From assembly GCA_039105265.1 (NCBI GenBank), contig JAPFFF010000010.1, forward strand, positions 4,464,001 to 4,528,000: a DNA stretch of 64,000 bases. Reading direction: 5' to 3'. Made by a program: the position numbers and the translations under genes. Origin of the DNA: Tritrichomonas musculus. Its lineage: Eukaryota; Parabasalia; Tritrichomonadida; Tritrichomonadidae. How positions within the stretch are numbered: the stretch's first letter is position 1; each line of letters opens with the position of its first letter. Under the pieces are notes generated by a model that was not told the origin of the DNA, ran no database searches, and saw nothing but the letters and a program-made list of their open reading frames with translations. Of the stretch, positions 1-11,873 are shown one piece after another.

Positions 1-1982
1 AATTTGGATCATATTTCACACTTATGTATTTTTTTAATCATTAACATACTTCACACTTATGACAATTTTATTAATAATTAAAAATAAATGGATAATTAAA
101 AACAAATGTTTAATTTTAATTATAACTTTTTTAGAGGCTATTTGGCAACATTGTGACAGCTTTTCTAGTTTTTTTTTTGTTTTGTTTTGTTTTCTGATTA
201 AAATTAATGTATTCTTTATAGTAATCAGGGATGTTTATCGATAGTGTCCGATAACGGTTAAATACGTTGCCAATATTATCGATATTATCGGGAGTAGAGT
301 AGAATAACCGATACTATCCGATAATAAATATCATTATCGATAAAAACGGTTTTTATCATGGCCAATAATGACCGATATTTTTAACTTTTTTAAGGTAAAG
401 AAAAGATATTTACTAGAAATTATGGCTATTTAATTGTTATATAATTATATAAAAGTTATTTTTACAAGTAATGACATATAAAAAAGCTTGTATGTACAAA
501 TGATCAAATTATTTAAAAAGATTTTTTATATTTCAAGAGGATGTCCCACAAACTAAATAGTCTATAGATTCTTCCATATTTTTGATATTGTTTTTAATAT
601 TTTATATTAAAATTAAATAAACTATATAATTATTATTTTGTCGAAGAAAATTTAAAATATACAACAAATAAACTTTTGTTTCAAAATTGAATTATTTTTC
701 AATATTTTGAATATGATTCATCAAAATAAAAAAATAAAAAAATTTTTTTTTTGGCTTAATTTAATTGAAATACTGATTTTTATTAATGAAATTTATATTT
801 AAAAATAATCCTCTGAAAGTAAAACTCTTGATTTTTAATATATTTGTTCAAATTAATTTGATTAATTTAAGATTCCGAAAAGAAAATCCATAAGAAAGAA
901 TATTATAGCAAATAAATAATAAAAATCAAAAGTAATATTTAAACATAATTATAATTTCTTGAAAATTGTTTTTATTCATTATTATTCATTGGTTTTTTTT
1001 TTCATTTTTTGCAGTAGAAGATGAGCTAGTACCAAAATCGTGTGAACTTATGAAGTATTTATAAAAATTTAACTTAAGTTTATTGTTTAGGTCGTAAATA
1101 TTTTGAAATTAAATAGATTAGGTAATTTTTTTTTAGCAATTACCAACTTTTTGTAATTAAAAAATCTGAAATCCTAATTTTTGGAGTATATAAATAATGA
1201 TACCATCATTTAATAATATAAATTTCTTTCCAAGTTGTATGTGATTATCTGAATTCTAGTAATAAGCTTAGCAAACTATCCTTTATTTCCAAATATCGGA
1301 TCTATTCGATCTATTATATTTCTATAATTGATTTTTTTGCTTTTGATTGCTTCATGTTTTCATATAAAAAGAATAAAAACCAAATTGTACGTTAAGAATT
1401 TTAAATTTAACGTACTGAGCCATTGAAATTTTTTTTTTTTTTGAATTAGTATTTGGTCAAAAATGATTTAGCAAATTTATTTGCTAATATCTTAATTTTA
1501 ACTCGACAAATTTTTGATTAATATATTAATTTATAATTTAATAAAATTAAAAAAAAAAAAATAATGATTAATAGAATATTTATAGACTATTTTTTTTGTT
1601 TCAATCAAAACAACTTGATGATCTTGTTTTTACAAAAGAAAATCAAAATCGTGGCGCAAAAATGCAAATTACTATTATAATCATGCTACTAATGCTGTAT
1701 ATCCTTTCAAAACAAAAAAATATATTTACAAGTCAAAGATATTGAGAATTATATTATTTTCACGAATCAGTCATTCAGCTAAATTATAAGTAGATTTAAA
1801 CTTTATCGCTTACATTTATTTGATTTTTCTTATTTTGAACAACAATAAAATAGAAATCATTGAAAAAAATTGAATTTTATTTCTGTCGGACATCCTCTAT
1901 ATTTCATAGGAAATTAGCTTTTATTATAATAAAAGATAAGTAATATATTATAATTCTAATAATATTTAAGTATGAAATTTAA

Positions 1983-4900
1983 GGGTAAAGTTGGCTTTTC
2001 TCAACTTTTTTCCACTTTTTGTAATATCTTTCAAAATATTCTATGAGTTTTTGCTAATGGCAAATCTGATAAAAGGTATACAAACTCTTTTCTTTCAATT
2101 TGTTGAAAGCAAAAAGTTGGTGATTTTAAGACTTACTAAAATTTTAATAGCATATTTTAATTCCTTATCATATGTATAATTGTTTGATACTATTTACAAC
2201 CTGTTTGGTTCATTACATAAGAAATTAGAATTTTTAATCTTTACTTTTTGAAAAATTTAAAAACCCTAGAAAAGTGGTGATTAAAATATTATTTTTTTAT
2301 TTTTGAACTTATATTTTTCTATATTATTATATTTGTTTGTTTATAAAATAAAAATATATTTAATTAATTAAGAATATGTGGAGATACGAAAAATCAAAAA
2401 TCGATATTTCAATAATTTCCAAATAATTTCTAATCCCTTCGATACATTTTCCTGTAATGATTTTATCGTTTTATATATTTTATTTTACATGATATATCTC
2501 GTTAATTGGAAGATCTATCTAGGATTTATTGAGATAAAGCTAAAATATTAATTTTTTTGACGGTTTAAGGAGAAAAAAAGGTTAATTTTTTTTCTGAAGA
2601 GGTGAAGTCGTCAATCTAAGCGAATTCAATTTTTTTAAAAAAGGTGAAGTCGTCAATCTAAGAGAATTCAATTTTGAATGCATTGAAATCACGATCAAAA
2701 TTACCTAAAGATTTAAAATAATAATATATTTATTTATAATCCAATTTTTTTGAGAAAAATATGGAAAATTAAACAAAAATTATAATTGAGAAGTGAAAAT
2801 TTTATTATAGTTTTTCTTTCAATTTATGAAAAAATTTAAATAATAATATTTTTAAACTACATTTTATTTATATTAAATTAAATATATAATTCATTTTATA
2901 TATTGAAATATAATATATAATATGAGATATCTAATGATATATTTGATATTTGTTAGGATATGAAATAATGAAAAATCATTAAAATTCAGTTACTAAAGTT
3001 TTTTTTAATTTGTTGAAAAATTCTCGATATATTTAATCTAAATAGGAATTTTAGATATTCATTATGTTTTACTAAATATACCATATTATTAAATCATGTA
3101 TATTATATTGTTTAATATAATATTAATTAATTTCTTAAGATATCAATACAATATTAATTTTATAAATTCAGAATGCATTCAAATAATAAAATATATTTAT
3201 CTTATTTTTATAAATTACATTTCACAATATAAGATATTTAATAATTTTAAAATGTATTTAATATATATAATAACAATGAAATTATAAAATGCAATAATTA
3301 AAATGATAATTTTTTTCGATTCTCAAAAAATAATCAAAAAAACTATTAATAACAATAAATATATATATGTAAACATTTATGTGTATATATTTATTTACAA
3401 AATGTTAATCAAAAAGATTTTTTATTCAAATTTATAAAACAATCATTTCAAAACTTTTTCAATTTTTAAAAATTTGTAAACTAATCAAAATTAGACAGAA
3501 TTAAATTTCTTTTTATACTGGAAATTATTAGATAAATTTTTAATATTTATAAATATATATAAATATGAGTTTTTATAAAATAATCTAATAATATATAAAA
3601 GGTATTGTCCGAAAAAATAGAGTTTGGGTACCTTTATCTGATATTACATTAAAATATAAAAAATTTATATATTTCTTATCAAATCAACGTTTAATCATTT
3701 TTTATTTTATCCATTAAGATTATCATGTATAATCTTAATTTAAAAAAATATAATTAATTTAAGATTAATTTTTTAAATAAGAATATTTTTGTTTAGATAG
3801 TTTTTTTCGAATTTCTATTTTCTCAAATAATTGAATAAAAAAAAATTTCTTTCAAAAAATTGTGAACCAATTTCTCTCATCAAAAAACAGTTTTATTGAA
3901 TCAAAATGAAAATAAAAAAGATATTTGTAATGAAATTTTATATGGAATACCTTATAATTTTAAAATTATTTAATTTCGTAAATAAAAGGATTTATTCGGA
4001 AATTTTATAAAAACATTGGTATGGATTCAGCAAAAATATATAGCTATTTCAATTGATAAATGGTTATTATAATACTTTTTCTATTCAATCAACCAATTAA
4101 ATATAGAAAAAAAATAGTTTGGTATCTTGTTTTCTTTTATGTATAGAAGAATAAAAAAAAATTCGACTTTTTTTTGGATTAATATACTAATTTAATTATT
4201 TATTTTGATTTTTATGCAATGCATTAAAGCTTAAGTAATAATATAAACTATGGTTTCAATTGATAAATTAGTTTATTGTTTAAAATAAATTAATATTTTT
4301 TAATATATATGGATATATATGTTTTTGTAGTTTAATTAATTATTATGTCTATTAGCTGATATTATATATATAAATTATGATAAATTTATTGAGATAAAAA
4401 CATTTTTTATCTCACAATTTTGAATAAAAAAACGAAAAAGCATTCATTCAAAATTTTTTATCTCCATTGAATTTTTAAGTTAACTTAAAAAAAGAATATT
4501 TATTTCCATATTAATTATATTATTAATATTTAATAAATAATATATATATATTATTATATATAAATTAATATAAAAATTATAATAATTTTTGCTTTTTTAA
4601 TAATAAGATATGATAAATATTTTTATTTTTTGATTTTATTCAACTTTTCAACCCTTTCAATATTTTCAAAAACAAACTTATGTGAAAGTGCCAATTTTTC
4701 ATTTTACACTCAATTAGATTCCTTAATTTTATGTATATATCAAATACTACATAAAATATAATAGGAAAAATCCATCAAATCAAAAAATCACAGAAATATC
4801 AATATTCAATTTTCTCCATGATTCAAATTTTCTAATTTTTAATGGGCCATTTTATTATAATAAATGCTATTAATTATATTTTCCTAGTACAAATCCAAAA

Positions 4901-5502
4901 AGTTTCCTATTCGAGAAGAGCCGACTTGCTAACATCAAAATTTTCATGATAAAATTTTCAAATAATTTTATTGCATTTTAAAACAAATATTTTTCTTAAT
5001 GAATATCGAATATCAATCTAAAATATTCGTATAAAAAATATATATCAACCAATATCAATAGAATTAAGTAGAAAAAATATTTTTTTCGAAATTGAAGAAA
5101 AAAAAAGCATTGTAATTCAGTCTGCTTCAAATTAAATATGATAAAAACAAATGATTCCCCTTGTATATATGTTTAAAAATAGAAATATGCACTTTTTTTA
5201 GTAAAAAAATGTTTTCTTGATATTTTTTGGATTATGATATTTTCATTTTTTATTTTTTTCATGATTTGGACCATTTTTTGTTATATATCCAAAATTCAGA
5301 ATATTTTACATTACGTTGTAATGCTTTTTTGTACAAAAATTGATTTGATAGCTCTGTGGAGCTCTTTTTTTTCTGTTCATTTGAATGCCCCTCAGAAAAG
5401 ATTGAATTTACATAGAAATAAATTCAATGATCATACAATTCATTCAAGCAGCACATAGAATAAATTAAAAGATTTCAAAAAAAAGAAAAGCCAACTTTAC
5501 CC
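1983..5502. mobile_element. TTAA-flanked transposon with 18-bp inverted ends (GGGTAAAG type)
   Basis: The ends GGGTAAAGTTGGCTTTTC (1983-2000) and its exact reverse complement (5485-5502) are perfect 18-bp terminal inverted repeats. Each is bounded outside by TTAA (1979-1982 and 5503-5506), the target duplication of piggyBac-type elements. The 3.5-kb interior is extremely AT-rich and holds no open frame I can assign; a 74-codon frame at 5234-5458 resembles nothing I know. A non-autonomous or decayed piggyBac-like element is the simplest reading. It lies inside the older hAT element at 226-6644. Confidence 0.7.
2600..2675. repeat. Two-copy 42-bp tandem repeat
   Basis: The segment beginning AGGTGAAGTCGTCAATCTAA at 2600 recurs at 2642 with one internal change, separated by an A/T-only spacer. 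No function is apparent. It lies inside the TTAA-flanked element. Confidence 0.85.
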
Positions 5503-5634
5503 TTAAAATCAATAAAGATACTTTTACTTTGGCAAAAAAATTAAATTTATCAAAAAGTGAACACGATAACTTTTTGTAAATTAATAAAATTCTCTCCATT
5601 TCTCTAAATATTTTTAGACTTGATATTCTTTTAA

Positions 5635-6094
5635 GGGACTAGTTTCCAATTTGAATTAAAATATTCTATGTGTTCTCACAAAAAACAAAGTATTTTTTTT
5701 GACTGAAAACTATATTAAATAGTTTGATCTAGATTTTAATATTCACATATTATTTTATTTATACATCAAATATGCTAGGTTAATAAAAAAAACTTGATAA
5801 TATAATAATTTTCTATTGTAAAAGAAAAAACGAAATATTTTTTTATTATTTTAATAAATTATTATTTATCAATTTATTTTATATTTTTTTTAATTAATGT
5901 TTCTTACTGGTTTTATTTTAAAAAAAAAAAAAATATCCATTCAAAAAGTTACTAAAATAGTATAAAAATGATCGTTAAGGAGAAAAATTTATTATATTTG
6001 ACCAAATCTTTTTCCGAAAAGCTATCTTTCAAAGTTTAATTCTATGAGTTCATTCAATATTGATAAGTTTACAAAAAAAATGGAAACTAGTCCC
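5635..6094. mobile_element. TTAA-flanked 460-bp MITE (GGGACTAG type)
   Basis: GGGACTAGTTTCCA at 5635-5648 is matched by its exact reverse complement at 6081-6094, and both are bounded outside by TTAA (5631-5634 and 6095-6098). There is no coding capacity. The TTAA target plus a GGG start is shared with the elements at 1983-5502 and 36916-37270, so the three look like MITEs mobilised by related transposases. It also sits inside the hAT element. Confidence 0.75.
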
Positions 6095-6730
6095 TTAATA
6101 AAAAAAAAAAAACGCAAATTATTTTAGTAGCATTGCATTAATATTTCCTTACATATTAAGATTCGTTAATTTGCAAATATGGAAATAATTTAATACTGAG
6201 AAGAAATGAGGAAATTATCGTCTTATAACTTTGTTCTTAATCATAATCTTTTTTTGTTGGCCAATTGGTTCTTTTTTAAAAATTTTTAAAATAATCTTTT
6301 TATGTATTAATCAAAAACCTGATTTTTTAGCTTCTCATTATTATATTGGACATATAATGCACCCTGACCTTATTTCGCTTATTTCAGCATGCACTATTGA
6401 AGTACAATTAAAAATATAAAATTCCAAATTTTAATCAACAATGTAAAAAAAAAAGTATGGAAATTTTATTATAAAATATCGGAAAATATCGAACCGTAAC
6501 CGTCCGATAGTGACCAAATATCGGCGGTTTTGCTTAACATATTTATCGATAATTATTGGTTATCGAACAAATTTTTATCGATATTATCGGACTATCGATA
6601 ATGAGCCGATAATCGATATTTATCATCATCGATCGACAACCATGATAGTAATATTGATTTATATATATATATATATATATGGAATCAAAACCAAAAAATA
6701 TAAAAAAAAAAAAAAAATGAAAGATATGAG

Positions 6731-7209
6731 TAGACTTGTTATTTTGAGAATCGATATCAAAAACGTCACTTTTTTACATCTGATACTCGATTATCAATTT
6801 ACAAATCTGATATCGAGATTATCGATTATCAAGATATCAGATATGAAATGTGATATAAAAATAATTGTAAACTTGATATCAATTACCGAGATTTCGAGAT
6901 CTCAAACAGACTTATATTCTTTTATAATTGGTATTTGTGATTATATTATATCTAAAAATAAATAATAGAATGTTTTGATGTTTATTTTAAGATTAAGATC
7001 AAAAAAATACATTCTTTTTTATGAAATACCTGAGAATTAATTACGATCATATATTGATCAAAAAGTTTAATTGAAAATTCTGATATAAAAAGCTGAGAAA
7101 AAAAATTCTCGATCTCTGAAATCGATCTCGAGAATCTGTGTATATTTATGTATCGATATCAAAAAGTCAATCAATTATCGATCTCGAGAATCGGAGAATA
7201 ACAAGTCTA
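6731..7209. mobile_element. hAT-type MITE, copy A (TAGACTTGTTATT ends)
   Basis: This 479-bp element begins TAGACTTGTTATT and ends with its complement AATAACAAGTCTA. An exact 8-bp direct repeat GATATGAG lies outside both ends (6723-6730 and 7210-7217), the hAT duplication size. The interior is rich in GATATC, CGATATCA and GAGATCTC words and codes for nothing recognisable. A second, inverted copy of the whole element lies at 15015-19457, split by a later insertion. Confidence 0.85.
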
Positions 7210-7450
7210 GATATGAGATATCAAATGGTGTTGAAAAAAGATTAACAAAAAACCAAAATTTTGATTCAAATGGATTTGGAAGCGTTTATATTTATGAAAT
7301 GCGTTTAAATTTAATACGTTTAACTATTTCGTATATAATTTTTTGGACGTTTGGAATTTGTAGATTTCTTCATTTTTTATATTGATACAATCTGTTGCTA
7401 GACCAACCAAATTTAAATGTATTGAAGTATTTGGAATAAACATTGGATCA

Positions 7451-7764
7451 ATGTTCCATCAGTCATTTCTTTCTGCAGAGTTTAGAAATGCAATTACACT
7501 TCTTGGCCAAATTAAATTTGTCAAAAAAATCGTTGAAAAAGCAACAGTTCAACAAATATGCTTTTTATTAAATATATCAACAAGACGTTATTATAAAGTA
7601 CTTAATGATGTTCCATCAGTCATTTCTTTCTGCAGAGTTTAGAAATGCAATTACACTTCTTGGCCAAATTAAATTTGTCAAAAAAATCGTTGAAAAAGCA
7701 ACAGTTCAACAAATATGCTTTTTATTAAATATATCAACAAGACGTTATTATAAAGTACTTAATG
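7451..7764. repeat. Perfect 157-bp tandem duplication inside the transposase relic
   Basis: The 157 bases from 7451 recur unchanged at 7608-7764, and a third copy starts at 7765 (ATGTTCCAT) before diverging. Perfect identity implies a recent event or a local assembly artefact. 157 is not a multiple of three, so the copies read in different frames. Confidence 0.9.
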
Positions 7765-8190
7765 ATGTTCCATGCTCCAACTCTCCAGGGAAACCGCAAC
7801 CTCCATCACAGCAATTATTGGCTATAGAAGAAGAAATTCACATCACCGGCTTAATTCTCTCACATCAGGTTGATAACGATTGCTTGACGAGTTGTGATCT
7901 TCGCCTCCCAGCCGCGGAACTATTAAAAATACGGACAGGAGAAGAGCTTTCTTTTTCACTGGAATGGTCCAGAAATTTCCTAAGAAGACATTCTGACCAA
8001 ATTGATAAAACAAAAGCTTCTGCCGTTGACGATGATAGAGCCAACATTGACCTTAATGAGGTCAAAAGATATATTCAACAAGTTGAAGAGATTCTTGTAA
8101 GAAATCCAAATCCATACTTTTTGCTAAATGTGGATGAAATAGGCTTCGGACGAAGGCCGGAGAAATACGGTGATTATCTTCACCCAATGC
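7451..8190 (+). pseudogene. Pogo-like (DDE_1) transposase fragment, N-terminal half, with internal duplication
   Basis: The forward-strand translation carries a helix-turn-helix-like region (VQQICFLLNISTRRYYKVL) followed by a stretch ending in FLLNVDEIGFGRRPEK. The NVDEIGF segment matches the block around the first catalytic Asp of pogo/Tigger-type transposases and parallels NLDEVGF in the intact gene at 15932-17326. After about 8190 the homology stops, so the second and third catalytic Asp blocks are absent. The first 157 bases are tandemly duplicated, which shifts the frame. No terminal repeats could be tied to it. A DNA transposon relic. Confidence 0.65.
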
Positions 8191-8309
8191 TGACCTTCTT
8201 TTTTGTGAATGCATATATATATATTCACAATCATAAAAGAACCAGAACAAGAATAACTTGTTTAAGATTCTCATGAATAAGAAAGTTCAAAAGATCCTTA
8301 AGAAATTCT

Positions 8310-8357
<48 letters not shown>

Positions 8358-8360
<3 letters not shown>

Positions 8361-9543
8361 GGTATTCACGAAGAGATCTAGCCTAGAGATTCGATTGATA
8401 ATTATATATTATTTTTTATATTTTATATTTATGCTATAATAGAAAGTATATAATGTTTTATACGTTTAATTTCGAGATATTAATATAAATTATATTTCTA
8501 TGACTAAATGGCTATGGAGAACTTTTGTTAGTGAAATTAAATTCTCAATTTTGAATATCATTAACAAAAGTTGTTTGATTTGAAAGAAAATATTTCAATG
8601 AAAATGGAGTAATATTTCAAAGGATTATTTTAAAATTGAAATAATTTAATTTTTTATTGCTGCTGATTTATTTATATAATATTTTAATATATTTTATTTA
8701 TATTATTTATTTATTTTTTATGTAATGTTTTATATTATATTAATATATATATAATATGGTTTATTTTATTGAATATTAAGATAAAATCATAATTATAATT
8801 TGAATAAAGATTTATTATTGAAATGACGATCATTTTTTTGAATACTTGGTTAGTTTATATATTGAATGAAATAAAATAAATATTGAATTAATATATTTTA
8901 AACTAATCAATTAAAAAATCTTGATTAATCATTTTATTTTTACAATAAAAAATAAAATACAATAATATTCAAAATACAATAAATATGTTTAGTGAAATAT
9001 ATACTTGAATACTTTCTTATTTCTTGAAATACATATTTTTAAACCCTTTTTATGACATTTTACACCATTAAAATAAGCCATTAAAATCAAAACCATTATT
9101 TCTCAAAATTAAGCGTATAAATATCTTAAGCACCAACATATACATTAATACATATAATAAAATATCATATGGAAAAGTATTATATAAAATTCTAGGCTGA
9201 AAAAAAAGATATGATAAGTTTATATCTGAAAAAAATTTTAATTTCTTTTTATTTCTGTTTATAAATCTAATTAAATTTGAAAAATCTAATAATTTAATTA
9301 ATCTTATGTGTATAAATATAAATATATTTGGAATTTTCAAAAATCATAAAGATTGAATGAAATATTAAAGATATACCAGATTAAATTTTTTACAAAATTA
9401 ACAGTGTTAGACATTCTTAAAATGATTATATCGAGCAACCAATTAAAAATTATTGATTTGAATGCATATAACTTAATATTGATGGAAATAATGAGATTAG
9501 AAAAATTCAAAAAGACGTTAAGTCACTTAACATGAATACCTCT
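8358..9543. mobile_element. hAT-type non-autonomous element, copy C (AGAGGTATTCA ends)
   Basis: The left end reads AGAGGTATTCACGAAG; the right end on the minus strand reads AGAGGTATTCATGTTAAGTG. The same two distinct ends bound the element at 33279-34384 in the opposite orientation, where an exact 8-bp target duplication is visible. Here both flanks are long T runs (to 8357 and from 9544), so the duplication, if TTTTTTTT, cannot be distinguished. The interior is AT-rich without a convincing gene. Confidence 0.75.
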
Positions 9544-9744
9544 TTTTTTTTTTTTTTTTTTTTTTTATCAATAACTCTATTTAAATAGAGTGATGGAATT
9601 TAGTTGTTTTTTCAAAGGGTGATGAAATTTGAAGGAACTCACATAATGAATTCATTGAGAGTTAACAAAACAAAATAAAATTGAATAGAATAGTAAATCA
9701 TACATTAAAAATCAATTTGGTATAGGATTCATATTGACAATTAT

Positions 9745-10545
9745 TCCAAAGACTGCAAACACATCACTACATTTATCATTTTATGTTTGTAGAAATTGCA
9801 ATAAATATTTTATAACAAAAAAAGCATATTTAAAAAGAATCAAAAGATGATGGCCAATTACGTTTTCGGAACACTCTCAAACACCTCTACATTTGGATTG
9901 CAAAAAAAAAAGTGACATTCCATTCTTTATGATCGTGACTTTAAAAGATTCCTTTTTTGTTTAAATAATGAATTTAAACTACAATCTGAAACTACTCTCA
10001 GAACAAGTATAGTTAAATTTGCTGATTATATGAAAAAAAATTTTAGACAAAATTTCAAGCGTTCTTGTATCAATTTTGATAGACGATGTTATCAGAAATA
10101 AAAATAAGTACCAAGGAATAATTTTATTCACATCTGATCAACTTTACTTCTTAGAGCAATGTGAACAAGCTACAGGAGAAAACATTGCTAAAATAATTGC
10201 TAAAACGGCAGATAAAATTAATGCATACGGAAGTAAACTAATTTCCATTTGCACAGACCAGGCTGCCAATAACACATCTGCCTTGAATTATAAAACATTT
10301 AGTGACCAGCATTTATCAGGACAAAACTTTTTCCAATTTCCATGCGTATGTCACACCACCAATTTAGCAGCCAAAGATTTTTTTCAAGGAAAATATTTTG
10401 CAATTTTCACAGCCACACTCAATTTAATCAAATATTTCAATGTGTTATCAAAATTCAAATTGATAACTGAAATAGTTACACAATTCAAAAGAAGTGAGAT
10501 GTTTTTCAAAATGCGTACTTTTTATTTTGAGGCTAATTTTTTTTT
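9745..10545 (+). pseudogene. hAT transposase relic
   Basis: A zinc-finger-like stretch (CRNCNKYF, near 9793-9816) is followed, in another frame, by a 158-codon stretch from about 10076. That stretch contains DQAANN, then FPCVCHTTNLAAKDFF, the C-x-x-H-x-x-N-L-x-x-K-D block of hAT transposases that follows the second catalytic Asp region. The frame runs upstream without ATG, and the C-terminal dimerisation domain is missing. The sequence ends in a T-run/A-run junction near 10541-10564. It is decayed, with stops and at least one frame change. It may belong to the family that mobilised the 8-bp-duplication elements here, which is inference. Confidence 0.6.
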
Positions 10546-10769
10546 TTTTTAAAAAAAAAAAAAATAGATTATAAAAGCAAATAAAGAATGAGAAAAGTTA
10601 TTAAAATGTTTATTTATTAAACTAATAATAATTAAATCTCACTGATTATTTTCGAAACTTATTAATGAAATTCGGAAATTATTAGGATCTGTATTAATTT
10701 GATTTTTCTTCATTTCGTATATATATTGCTGATTTGAGGTTAATGGAATATATCGATTTAATAAATCTC

Positions 10770-11482
10770 ATAAGCTCTTTTTTTTTACATTTTAAAACAT
10801 CGAATCCAGCTAATTCTACCTGTGGTCTCTGAGTTGTAACTGATTTTGATATAATGCCGATAGCTCTAAAAGCCGAATGACAATTAACCTCGTTGCCTAC
10901 GCATAATAATGATTAATGGATTTTTAATATTTGATTTGATTGGGCTGAAATGTTAGGTTTGTTTTTATAATTTGCATTTTATCTCTTCATCGGATCAAAT
11001 ATGCCAATTTCAAGAGGTTGGTATTGGTTCGATGAATGAGATACAAGATAATGAGCAACTATGCTGTATTGTTCTAAATTAAAGAATTGAGAGCTATATC
11101 ATGGGATTTATATCAATCTAAAATTAAAACCGCTGGGCCAAAATAGTGATGAAAAAGTCAGAGGTCAATTAATTTTTCTAAAAAAAAAGTTTTAAACCAA
11201 AAAATAAAAAATTTTGTATTAATAAAACCATTTTTTGTATGGCCCATTTGTATGGAACTGGAAGGAATGTAGTGAAATATTTCACTATCGACAATTAACC
11301 GTGGAACTGCATACTGTAGTTGGCACATTATTCCGTTAAGTGAAATACAAGTAAAAACACAGGCTCTCTTTCCTGTTCTTGAAACAGAAAAAGGTGAAGT
11401 TATAAATTCATAAGATGCTGGTACTATTACGAATTTTTCAAGTGCGTCTTGATATTGATGCTCATAAATTTCGTCTAGGTTA
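10770..11482 (-). pseudogene. Pogo-like (DDE_1) transposase relic, C-terminal half
   Basis: Minus-strand translation in shifting frames gives NLDEIYEHQYQD (compare NLDEVGFQEYVD in the intact gene at 15932-17326), then VPRLIVDSEI (compare LPRKTIDSEV), then SHSSNQYQPLEIGIFDPMKR (compare HSSDQTQALDLGVFGFSKR) and finally a NCHSAFRAIGI segment aligning with the SAFRQAGI tail. Order and spacing match a DDE_1 catalytic domain, with Glu where the last catalytic Asp is expected. Several stops and frame changes make it a clear relic. The N-terminal DNA-binding part is absent. Confidence 0.6.
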
Positions 11483-11873
11483 TATTATAAAAATTATATA
11501 ATATGAATTATGTTTATATGAATCGGGCATATGTCGAGATAGCTGTTTTTAAACGGATGATTTAATTTTTTTCTTTTTTTGATATCAATATCTAGCATCT
11601 CGATTTAATAATTAATTTTTATAAATATTTAAATGTTATGAAATAATATGCAATAAATATATTTTATATTTATTCTTATATTTCAGAAGATACGAATATT
11701 TTAATAATTCAAAATTTAAGTGAAGTCAAAGGTTGTCTCACTATTTTTGAACGATTGCTAACTCAACATCTAGTATGCAGATGTAAAATATTTTGATATC
11801 AAAATGTTAATTATGCTTAAAAGAATGTAGAAATGATACGCAAATACATTTTTTGCGTCTTTTACAAACTATA

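Larger units (their letters stand above)
226..6644. mobile_element. hAT-type DNA transposon with 8-bp target duplication, decayed and filled with nested elements
   Basis: The same 8 bases, ATAGTAAT, stand directly outside both ends (218-225 and 6645-6652), the target-duplication size of hAT transposons. The left end reads CAGGGATGTTTATCGATA inward and the right end, on the minus strand, reads CATGGTTGTCGATCGATG; both open with the CA(G/T)GG(A/T)TGT pattern typical of hAT termini. The first and last 150 bases are crowded with TATCGATA and CCGATA words in both orientations, like sub-terminal transposase-binding repeats. Two younger TTAA-flanked elements sit inside (1983-5502 and 5635-6094). I recognise no transposase in the interior, so it is either non-autonomous or badly decayed. 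The rest is AT-rich sequence without convincing genes. Confidence 0.75.

Noticed and set aside
3096-3287. Short AT-only frames in 1-6.6 kb and 13.6-15.7 kb as genes
   Set aside because: Composition is dominated by Ile, Phe, Lys, Asn and Tyr, lengths are near the random expectation for this base composition, and there are no motifs.
6510-6965. A 151-codon frame spanning the end of the hAT element and the start of the MITE
   Set aside because: It runs across two independent transposon boundaries, so it cannot be an old conserved gene.
8322-8357. Long T run as a retroposon tail
   Set aside because: It abuts an hAT-type end and no reverse-transcriptase-related sequence is near; T runs are frequent in this genome.
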